DNA of 64,000 bases from an uncultured Actinomycetaceae bacterium. GTDB taxonomy: Bacteria; Actinomycetota; Actinomycetes; Actinomycetales; Actinomycetaceae. The DNA is taken from positions 62,001 to 126,000 of the forward strand of contig CABQJD010000004.1 in assembly GCA_902464405.1 (NCBI GenBank), read 5' to 3'. The first letter of the stretch is position 1; each line of letters starts with the position of its first letter. Of this stretch, positions 47,073 through 53,402 are shown one piece after another. Both the position numbers and the translations under genes were made by a program. The notes below the pieces were generated by a model. The model made no database searches and was not told the DNA's origin. It was given only the letters and a program-made list of their open reading frames with translations.

Positions 47073-47729
47073 ATGAGTAATTTCAATGCGCAAAATAACC
47101 CTATTGTCTGGATAGACTGCGAAATGACCGGACTCAACATTGAGCGAGACGCTCTCGTAGAAGTCGCCGTAGTCGTCACCGATTCAGAGCTTAACCCCTA
47201 CGATACTGGCCTTGACGTCGTCATCAAACCAACGCCCGAAGCTTTGGAAAATATGGATGATTTTGTACGAAAAATGCACACAACAACTGGGCTTATCGAC
47301 GAGTGGGATAGCGGTCTTTCAATAAAAGAAGCCGAAGAAGCTGTACTTGCATACATCAAAAGATTTGTGCCGTGTGCTGGCAAAGCCCAACTCGGTGGAA
47401 ATTCGGTAGGGACTGATAAAATGTTTCTTCTGCGCGATATGCCCCAGCTCGTCGAACACCTGCACTATAGAATTATTGACGTCAGCTCATTAAAAGAAAT
47501 GGCAAAACGCTGGTATCCGCGCGTCTATTTTGCTGCTCCAGAAAAAACAGGCAACCACCGAGCAATCGGCGATATCTACGATTCAATCGACGAGCTTCGA
47601 TACTATCGTGAAGCTCTCTTTGTGGATGGCGAAGGGCCAAGCACCGAAGAAGCTCACAACTGTGCACAAAAAATTCTGGCAGATCTTACTGTTACCAAGG
47701 CCGAAGAAGCTCACGCGAAGCTCGTATAG
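47073..47729 (+). CDS. orn: Oligoribonuclease
   Basis: The 218-residue DEDDh 3'-5' exonuclease degrades di- and short oligoribonucleotides. Catalytic motifs are WIDCEMTGLN (Asp, Glu), QLGGNSVGTDKMFLLRD (Asp), and NHRAIGDIYDSIDEL (His, Asp). The ATG at 47073 begins one nucleotide after the tRNA-Arg 3' end. No other start is possible before the catalytic strand, and no ribosome site can exist within the tRNA acceptor. The mRNA is therefore likely released from the tRNA precursor by 3' processing and translated leaderless. Confidence 0.95.
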   Translation: MSNFNAQNNPIVWIDCEMTGLNIERDALVEVAVVVTDSELNPYDTGLDVVIKPTPEALENMDDFVRKMHTTTGLIDEWDSGLSIKEAEEAVLAYIKRFVPCAGKAQLGGNSVGTDKMFLLRDMPQLVEHLHYRIIDVSSLKEMAKRWYPRVYFAAPEKTGNHRAIGDIYDSIDELRYYREALFVDGEGPSTEEAHNCAQKILADLTVTKAEEAHAKLV

Positions 47730-47939
47730 GTATGCAATTAAGCACGCAATAGCACGCGGCCTAGATTTAGCGGACTGAATTCGGGTACGAAACGTGTGCT
47801 CTGGATTAAAACAGCGTACGATCCAGATTAAAACACAGGCATATCAACGTGACACCCCTCACCATAATTTCATTTAGACGACAGAGCATTTCATTGGTAT
47901 AGTTTTACTTCGTTGCAACGCATAGCTTGCAGCGCTGAT

Positions 47940-48013
47940 GGTGCCCGTAGTTCAGCTGGTAGAGCACCTGGTTGTGGTCCAGGACGTCGCGGGTTCGAGT
48001 CCCGTCGGGCACC
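47940..48013 (+). tRNA. tRNA-His (anticodon GTG)
   Basis: The acceptor GTGCCCG pairs with CGGGCAC, with an extra G at -1 (47940) facing C73, as is unique to tRNA-His. The anticodon loop is TTGTGGT and the T arm is CGGGTTCGAGTCCCG. The 3' end is followed by CCC then A, so CCA may be added enzymatically. Confidence 0.95.
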
Positions 48014-48018
48014 CCCAA

Positions 48019-48056
48019 AAAATTGAGGCGGAGTTTATTCCGCCTCAATTTTGTTT
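48019..48056 (+). terminator. Terminator of tRNA-His
   Basis: AAAATTGAGGCGGA pairs with TCCGCCTCAATTTT around a 6-nt loop, followed by GTTTAT. It begins 5 nt past the mature tRNA end. Confidence 0.9.
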
Positions 48057-48384
48057 ATCAGCACTTAACTGCCTACCCCAATACTTCTATCCACGCACCT
48101 CGTATAGTAGCAAGACATCACGCACATACCACTGGCTATTACTCTGATACCGCCCCCCCCTAAAAAGAAGAGCTGCGGACACAAAGACGCAGACCCTAGC
48201 ACCTACAGCAAAGCCCAGCTCTACGCCTTTACAAACGATCAATCAGAAAATCCGTACATCCGCAACACAACAAACTCACATATACTTAGAAGCCCACGCT
48301 GCAGATCAAGCCGCACAACCGCACCAACTCCACACCTTACCTCTAGCCGTCAGATCAAAATCAGACTCACCATCTGATACGGCA
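48057..48384. other. 328-bp intergenic region with a C8 tract
   Basis: No gene is supported. It contains eight consecutive C (48153-48160) and ends in TCAGA/TCTGA-rich sequence next to the ATP-grasp stop codon. It separates tRNA-His from the convergent ATP-grasp gene. Confidence 0.4.
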
Positions 48385-49314
48385 TCAGAAAAATACTCGA
48401 GCCTGAATCGCGTCAGCAAAACGTTCCATATGCTCATCAGAGGTAGAAAGATAGAGCGAACCATCGATAAGAGAAATCTCCATCACGTAAAAATCAGAAT
48501 CGGAGCAATCGTCACCACGCACAATGTCTACACGATTGAAAAGAAGAAGCTCTTCGCGCTGTGAATGCTGCTTAATATATTTGTGGATTGCCATGCGGAT
48601 TTTTTCACCCCAACGCCACGTCTCTTCGTTCGCTTCCACCGAACGTGCAATCTCTTCCACCACAGCCGACTGATCAGTGCTACGGAAACGAGGATGAAGC
48701 ATAGGGGCTTTTTCAACAGTATAGGCAGGCATACCGTTGAAATAGATGAGCGACGTCTCGCCAGAGCGATCAATCACATCAAGATAACGTTGAACCATCA
48801 CAGAGCGCCCCTCAGAAAGTTCATATCGAGCATGCTCAATTGCTTCCGCTCTGCTTGAAGAATCTGTAGCAGTATAGCGCCCTGTTCCGCGCCCTCCAGA
48901 AGAAATTGCTGGCTTGACGACGAAATCTCCATGCGAAGGAAAACGCGTATGTATCTGATGCTTCGTTAGATGCTGCTCTGGCTCCAACCACACCGTTGGA
49001 ATCACAGGAAGCCCCAGCTTTTCCAAATCCCGCAGATAGTGCTTATCCATATTCCAGCCCATTGTCGCAGCAGAATTGAGGATACGAGGCACAGACTGTG
49101 CCCACTCAAGAAAGCTCTTCGTATCTTTCGCATAGTCTCGAACCGAACGAACGACCACGACGCCCGCATTCTCCCAATCCACTGAAGGATCATCCCACTG
49201 TGCGATTCTTGGTTCCATACCGCGTTCATAGAGAGCATCAAGAAGCCCTGCCTCATCGGAATCAAGGTTTGGAAACTGAGAACTTGTAGCTAAGGTGACA
49301 ATCGGTGCAGACAC
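48385..49314 (-). CDS. ATP-grasp domain protein
   Basis: The 309-residue product has an ATP-grasp fold. An N-terminal pre-ATP-grasp domain leads to FVVKPAISSGGRGTGRYT (nucleotide-binding lid loop), VMVQRYLDVIDRSGETSLIYFNG and FYVMEISLIDGSLYL, where the usual Mg-binding E..N becomes E..D. It resembles the DcsG/RimK-type enzymes that join a carboxylate to an amine or close a ring. The substrate is unknown and no linked biosynthetic gene gives a clue. GTG start with AAAGGAG about 7 nt upstream. Confidence 0.82.
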   Translation of the reverse strand: MSAPIVTLATSSQFPNLDSDEAGLLDALYERGMEPRIAQWDDPSVDWENAGVVVVRSVRDYAKDTKSFLEWAQSVPRILNSAATMGWNMDKHYLRDLEKLGLPVIPTVWLEPEQHLTKHQIHTRFPSHGDFVVKPAISSGGRGTGRYTATDSSSRAEAIEHARYELSEGRSVMVQRYLDVIDRSGETSLIYFNGMPAYTVEKAPMLHPRFRSTDQSAVVEEIARSVEANEETWRWGEKIRMAIHKYIKQHSQREELLLFNRVDIVRGDDCSDSDFYVMEISLIDGSLYLSTSDEHMERFADAIQARVFF

Positions 49315-49707
49315 GTAACACTCCTTTATCCTAGACGAGCGGGGAGATACCTATTATCGCTCCAAGTTTATTGCATCACGCCAGCTTACGGGAAAAGCAG
49401 CACGATGTTTTGCAAGGAATGATACGTGAAGAAAAACGCAGTGCTCAGTGAAGGGCTTCACACATACGAGAGCGAATAGCACACAAGCAAAATGAACCAT
49501 TGCAGGAAATTAGAGCTGTTTTCCTCTGAGACGCGCCACCGAGACACACCACGCGCAAATCTATCTTGCACACACTCCAGAACAATCCTATATAGAAAAA
49601 CCGCACACAAACCCACCACCTAGCTAGAGGTGCGCGAACTCACAGCGCGCCTCTAGCTACGCAACTTGCGCTTAATCCTCTCTCGCCATTAAAGTATCTC
49701 TTGTTGC
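49315..49707. other. 393-bp intergenic region with a large hairpin
   Basis: No coding frame is supported. TAGCTAGAGG (49621-49630) and CCTCTAGCTA (49650-49659) are complementary; GCGCG segments extend the stem inward, with a 2-nt bulge, around an 8-nt loop. There is no T-run on the plus strand. The region carries the promoter for tRNA-Lys and for the ATP-grasp gene. Confidence 0.5.
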
Positions 49708-49780
49708 GCACCGCTAGCTCAACTGGCAGAGCAATTGACTCTTAATCAATGGGTTCGGGGTTCAAGTCCCCGGCGGTGTA
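49708..49780 (+). tRNA. tRNA-Lys (anticodon CTT)
   Basis: The acceptor GCACCGC pairs with GCGGTGT (first pair G-U), the anticodon loop is CTCTTAA, and the T arm is CGGGGTTCAAGTCCCCG. CCA is not encoded. It borders the accessory island. Confidence 0.95.
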
Positions 49781-49787
49781 CGAATCG

Positions 49788-49815
49788 GAAACGCTCGCTA
49801 ATCGGCGGGCGTTTC
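49788..49815 (+). terminator. Hairpin downstream of tRNA-Lys
   Basis: GAAACGCTCGC pairs with GCGGGCGTTTC (one G-U) around TAATCG. It is 7 nt past the tRNA and has no strong T-run. Confidence 0.6.
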
Positions 49816-49942
49816 GCATATCTGCGGGTGCTAAGCTATACGTATTCTGCTACTTCCCTACCGCATAGACGGAGCCTTTACTCTACAGACAAAGCGTCAC
49901 AGCAAGTATGCATATCCACCGTAAATAGCCGAGCAGAGACCC

Positions 49943-49955
49943 TATAATTCAGGTA
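49943..49955 (+). promoter_or_regulatory. Perfect -10 box before the cas3 remnant
   Basis: TATAAT (49943-49948) lies 6 nt before the ATG at 49955, as expected for a leaderless transcript. The promoter has survived although the gene is truncated. Confidence 0.6.
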
Positions 49956-50194
49956 TGCGCACATTGATAGATGACGATGATACTAACCTGCCTGAACTTT
50001 CACAGAGAGTTTGTATTGCTTGGGCAAAAAGCACGTACACCTCTAAAGATGATGATATTTTTGCCACCAATCCACTGTGGCTACCGCTATTTTATCACTG
50101 CGCAGATGCCGGGCATATCGGCAAGCTACTAGCCCAAGAATGGTTTGCACCGCGCCAGCGAAAAATACTGGCGCAGGCTCCAGGAAAGGCGTAA
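49955..50194 (+). pseudogene. Truncated Cas3 (type I-E) N-terminal fragment
   Basis: The 79-codon frame encodes RVCIAWAKSTY..., then NPLWLPLFYHCADAGHIGKLLAQEWF. The pattern WAKS-x(n)-WLPL-x-x-H-x-x-D/A, then an (L)A-x-x-W-x, resembles the start of actinobacterial type I-E Cas3, where the His belongs to the HD nuclease domain. A full Cas3 would be about 900 residues; helicase domains are absent. The frame ends at a TAA that lies inside a CRISPR-like repeat (50191), so a deletion appears to have fused cas3 to the array. Identification rests on a short, family-typical stretch. Confidence 0.5.
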
Positions 50195-50220
50195 ACCCCA
50201 CGCACGCGGGGGTGATCCGC
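50191..50220. CRISPR. Solitary type I-E-like CRISPR repeat
   Basis: The 29-30 nt unit begins GTAAACCCCACGCACGCGGG and ends GGTGATCCG. Its CCCC-x-CGC...GCGGGG palindrome and GATCC end match actinobacterial type I-E repeats. No intact array follows; the next bases form an inverted repeat CCGCAATCAT/ATGATTGCGG (50217-50247). A closely related copy lies at 52871. Confidence 0.6.
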
Positions 50221-50315
50221 AATCATCGTCAAAGGCAATGATTGCGGATATACAGCCATTCACGCCATGCCAGCAAGAAAACAATACCTACCACGACGAT
50301 AACGAAGGATAAACT

Positions 50316-50591
50316 ATGAGCACACTAGACGATTTTCCAATCGTAGACAGCGTTGCAGGAATCAGCAATGAACAACTCAACGCCTACATCCAAGGAGCAG
50401 AAAACGGATACGACATCACCACTCTCAAGCGTATCCCTAACCCGTTCTTCCAAAAACTCCACCTCATCCCCAGCGACCTTACAGAAACCGTAAACGAACG
50501 AGCACGCGAAGAAAACGTTTCCGCTGAGCAAGTTATCCGCAAAGCCCTAGAAAACTACCTCCAGCCAGCCAGCCAGAGTCTGGGAGTGTGA
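50316..50591 (+). CDS. Ribbon-helix-helix protein, possible orphan antitoxin
   Basis: The 91-residue product ends in a typical RHH domain: LHLIPSDLTETVNERAREENVSAEQVIRKALENYL. The first 50 residues have no recognised motif. Such small RHH proteins are usually antitoxins or plasmid-type repressors. No toxin frame follows on the same strand; the nearest toxin, RelE, is encoded convergently and has its own antitoxin. AAGGA lies 7 nt before the ATG. It may be an orphan left when a toxin was lost. Confidence 0.72.
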   Translation: MSTLDDFPIVDSVAGISNEQLNAYIQGAENGYDITTLKRIPNPFFQKLHLIPSDLTETVNERAREENVSAEQVIRKALENYLQPASQSLGV

Positions 50592-50674
50592 GAGCGGATT
50601 TTGGCGAGCGTAGAGGCAGGGTGCACTTTTGAGGCTTCATAGCTAACTTTCGAGTCTCCCGCGAGAGGCTTGGG

Positions 50675-50938
50675 TTAGCGGTATACCTGGCTTCGATGTC
50701 CGATGGAGACAGCTACGATGGTGAGCTGGTTGTCTTGGATGTCGCAGATGAGTCTGTAGTCTCCGACTCTGTAACGCCATTCTTCACTATGATTTTCCAC
50801 CAGTCCTTTGCCTTTTGCTCTCGGGTTTTCGCACCCTTCTAGGTTCTTGCCTATCCAGTTCAGGATGAGGCGTTGCACGCTCTTATCGAGCTTTTTCAGC
50901 TGTTTTTTAGCTCTCTCGGAATATCTGACCGCATACAT
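50675..50938 (-). CDS. relE: RelE/ParE-family toxin
   Basis: The 87-residue product (MYAVRYSERAKKQLKKLDKS...) has the conserved pattern WRYRVGDYRLICDIQDNQLTI and a C-terminal VAVSIGHRSQVYR, typical of RelE mRNA interferases and ParE toxins. It begins at ATG 50938, overlapping the antitoxin stop codon by one base (TGATG), so the pair is translationally coupled. A TTG three bases upstream is an alternative start. It appears intact. Confidence 0.9.
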   Translation of the reverse strand: MYAVRYSERAKKQLKKLDKSVQRLILNWIGKNLEGCENPRAKGKGLVENHSEEWRYRVGDYRLICDIQDNQLTIVAVSIGHRSQVYR

Positions 50939-51162
50939 CAATCATCAATCCCTAGCATGGCACACATTTCTTTGTGTGAATAGCTCACGGGATCGGCTTG
51001 GTATTCTGCGATAGCTTCGCGGTAGATAGCAAGGTCATATTCATCTTCAATTTTTTCTAATACAGCTGAACGGATGAGTTCTGACATTGATAGTCCGTTG
51101 ATTTTCGCGTAGGACTTGAAGAGCTTTTCGTCTTGGTCGCTTAAACGTACTGAAACAGTCAC
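50938..51162 (-). CDS. relB: RelB-type antitoxin (RHH)
   Basis: From GTG 51162 the product is 74 residues: VTVSVRLSDQDEKLFKSYAK, an RHH DNA-binding N-terminus followed by INGLSMSELIRSAVLEKI and a C-terminal toxin-binding tail. GGAGG 8 nt upstream supports this start over ATG 51198, which lacks a ribosome site. A palindrome (51179-51197) just upstream of the start is the likely autoregulatory operator for the antitoxin-toxin complex. Confidence 0.88.
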   Translation of the reverse strand: MTVSVRLSDQDEKLFKSYAKINGLSMSELIRSAVLEKIEDEYDLAIYREAIAEYQADPVSYSHKEMCAMLGIDD

Positions 51163-51178
51163 AATCTCCACCTCCACA

Positions 51179-51197
51179 TGTATTATATTGTAATACA
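51179..51197. promoter_or_regulatory. Palindromic operator of relBE
   Basis: TGTATTA (51179-51185) and TAATACA (51191-51197) are perfect complements around TATTG. It sits 17 nt before the antitoxin start, within the expected promoter. Confidence 0.65.
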
Positions 51198-51315
51198 ATC
51201 ACAATGCACAGGTATTCCTTGTCAAGACTTTATCTGTCTTTAGTGAAGTCTCCGAAGGAGTATCCTCGTTCTTTTTCGAGCTGCCATGAGCCTGCCCGAA
51301 GATTGCCGAGCATCT

Positions 51316-51334
51316 CCCCCCCCCAAAAAAAAAA
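51316..51334. repeat. C9-A10 homopolymer run
   Basis: Nine C (51316-51324) are followed by ten A (51325-51334). It lies in a 360-bp non-coding stretch (51163-51524) between relB and the HipA-like pseudogene. Such a tract is prone to slippage, and also to sequencing error. Confidence 0.7.
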
Positions 51335-51428
51335 GATTACTAGGATTATTCTTCTCTTTCCTCCCCGACGATCTCGCGGGAGCCCCTCAAGCAGCTGCAG
51401 AGCCATCGGGGGATGCAGAGCGAGAGGG

Positions 51429-51458
51429 GGAAACCCCCGCACACGAGAAGACGATCCA
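51429..51458. CRISPR. Highly degraded CRISPR-repeat-like sequence
   Basis: The unit GGAAACCCC-CGCAC-ACG...-CGATCC shares the AAACCCC, CGCAC and GATCC blocks with the 50191 and 52871 units but differs at many middle positions and needs one gap. It may be a decayed repeat or chance. Confidence 0.25.
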
Positions 51459-51524
51459 AGAATACGGCAGATGATAAAATATTGGGAATACTCCTAGCAT
51501 CATAGACGAAAGGGGGTAGCGTCT

Positions 51525-52810
51525 ATGAGTAATGTGAAATATACATTGATGAATAAAAATCGCGTGGTGCTTGATTTTTTATACGACATAGAAACGCATC
51601 ATGTTGTAACGATTCTTGCTCTGCATGATAGTCACTATGCACCCCCAGCCATGATTGACGTAAAAGGAAATATCACAAGGGCAGCTTTGGATAGTTGGTG
51701 GCAGCATCGTGCGATTCCTGCATCACGTGCTCAGCTTAAACAGCTCATGGAGACACTGGATATTAACACTACGCTTGCTCTTGCCGAAAAAAGTTTTGGG
51801 TTATCCCTCTCCGATAGATATTGGATAAACAACCCTAGCCATCCTCAAGAATGGAAGAACATCAACTTTTTTGATAATGCTTTTACCGATGACCTTGGTA
51901 TTCTCACACTCGGGCAAGACTCGTCCACACAAGACCCGAATTTGATGTCTCCTAATTCAACGGTAGGTGGCGATTTAAGTAAAAATGGACGATTGCGAAT
52001 GGTCAAAGACTGCTCGTTAAAAGCGGTAGTGGTTTTGCTAATCAAGAAGTCTATAACGAGGTAATTGCTACACATCTTCACCAACGACTGCTAGCAGAAG
52101 ACGACTATATTCCCTACACGCTTCATCGCGAAGGACGCAGAACCTACTGTGCGTGTCCAAATATGCTAAAAGAAGATGAAGAACTAATACCAGCCCTGCA
52201 CATTATTCGAAATCGGAAAAAATCTAATTCTCAAAACGATTATCAATTCCTTGTTTCCTGCTTTGAAAACTTGGGATTGAAAGGTGTGCAAACATACTTA
52301 TCTAAAATGTTTGTTTGCGACTTCATAGTAGGTAACTTTGACAGACACTATCAAAACTTTGGCGTGATAAGGAATGTGGAAACACTTAAATACACACGTT
52401 CTGCGCCTATCTTTGATACAGGTAACAGTTTGTGGTGCAACACGCAATCATTAGACACTTACAAAGATTACAAACATATTGCAAAACCTTTTGGGCGTAA
52501 AGGTTTTTCTTCTTCACCGCAATTAGAACTCTTATCAGATTTCTCATGGTTCAATCCAGACAAGCTAGACGGATTCACAAACGAAGTAGAAGCACTATTT
52601 AGACTAAATCCCAATATGCCTCAATCCCGTATCGAAAGAATTATTACAGGAATTAACAGGCAAATAGAACAAGTGAACAAGCACATCACGAAATGTGAAC
52701 AAACGAAAAATAAGAGTTTATCTCTGAGTAATGAAGTAAATACAATGCGTGCCGCATCAAAACAATTATCAAATAATACAATTTTTCATCACGATGACCT
52801 TGAGAGATGA
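51525..52810 (+). pseudogene. HipA-like kinase, frameshifted
   Basis: Two frames together encode a HipA-fold protein of about 428 residues. The first (51525 on) runs through NSTVGGDLSKN; the second continues WTIANGQRLLVKSGSGFANQ, carries VGNFDRHYQNFGV (catalytic Asp, ligand Asn) and APIFDTGNSLW (DFG-like). They join if one base is restored in the AAAAA tract near 51981-51985. The kinase core would then be complete. HipA-type kinases phosphorylate tRNA synthetases or other targets. No adjacent HipB-type antitoxin is seen. A one-base sequencing error is a real alternative to true inactivation. Confidence 0.75.
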
Positions 52811-52870
52811 TGCAACCAGCAAAACGGTATAGAGACGAATTGCCATCCCTAAAAAGAGGTGACGATTACT

Positions 52871-52900
52871 ATAAACCCCACGCACACGGAGATGATCTCC
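52871..52900. CRISPR. Second CRISPR-repeat relic
   Basis: The unit begins ATAAACCCCACGCACACGGA and continues GATGATCTCC. It matches the 50191 copy at 24 of 30 positions by my alignment, including AAACCCCACGCAC. With the 50191 copy it brackets the toxin-antitoxin segment. Confidence 0.5.
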
Positions 52901-52960
52901 ATCCATACCCTATAGAGAAAATCCGCCAATTTCAGTCTTATCACTCTTTAATCGCGAGCT

Positions 52961-53176
52961 TCAAAGACAAACCTCATATTGCGATAGCCAAGATGTGAAT
53001 TTATCGTCTTTGATATCGGCAATCAGGCGGTAATCACCGATACGATACCGCCACAATCCAGCGAGATTGCCAGCTAAAACTGTGCCGTAACTGCGCGGAT
53101 TATCTGTCTCCATGAGGTTTTTAGTAATCCAGCCTTCAACGGTTCGCTGGGTGTAGTAGTCAAGCTTCTTGAATTC
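52961..53176 (-). pseudogene. Truncated RelE-family toxin remnant
   Basis: A 71-codon minus-strand frame reads EFKKLDYYTQRTVEGWITKN and then LWRYRIGDYRLIADIKDDKF, clearly a RelE/ParE core. It lacks its first 12 or so residues: an in-frame TAA (53177-53179) directly precedes it, although AAAGGAGG lies just upstream. The C-terminus diverges to SWLSQYEVCL, replacing the usual IVxxxxIGHRREVY, so the 3' end is also altered. It is probably inactive. Confidence 0.7.
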
Positions 53177-53277
53177 TTAATTTCCACCTCCTTTCGCTTT
53201 TAGTGCATCGTACTATGATTCGCATTGTTTACGTCAAGCAAAGCCCCTAGAATCCACCCAGCAACTCTCCAAAGAAA

Positions 53278-53326
53278 ATGCTGGGTGTCGTGCACAGCCT
53301 AAAAGGCTTCACAAAACACCCAGCAT
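53278..53326 (-). terminator. Terminator of the surface protein gene
   Basis: ATGCTGGGTGT (53278-53288) pairs with ACACCCAGCAT (53316-53326), with an inner AGCCT/AGGCT. On the minus strand TTTTCTTTGG follows. Confidence 0.85.
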
Positions 53327-53352
53327 CTCAGCGCGCTACTATGTGCCCATCA

Positions 53353-53393
53353 CTTATCTCTTACTTCTCGCTCACGAATAAGTAGGAGATAAG
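53353..53393 (-). terminator. Additional hairpin after the surface protein stop
   Basis: CTTATCTC-TTACTT (53353-53366) pairs with AAGTAGGAGATAAG (53380-53393), with mismatches. No T-run follows. It sits between the stop codon and the main terminator. Confidence 0.4.
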
Positions 53394-53402
53394 CAGGCGC
53401 GA

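Noticed and set aside
47938..48147. Plus-strand frame with VVQLVEHLVVVQDVAGSSPV
   Set aside because: It is a translation of tRNA-His and its terminator, a common false gene.
52807..52998. 63-codon plus-strand frame beginning MMQPAKRYRDELPS
   Set aside because: It reads through a CRISPR-like repeat and the end of the RelE remnant; no ribosome site or domain.
49955..53200. Integrated element with att sites at tRNA-Lys
   Set aside because: No integrase and no repeat of the tRNA 3' end were found on the far side, so I do not claim a tRNA-integrated island.
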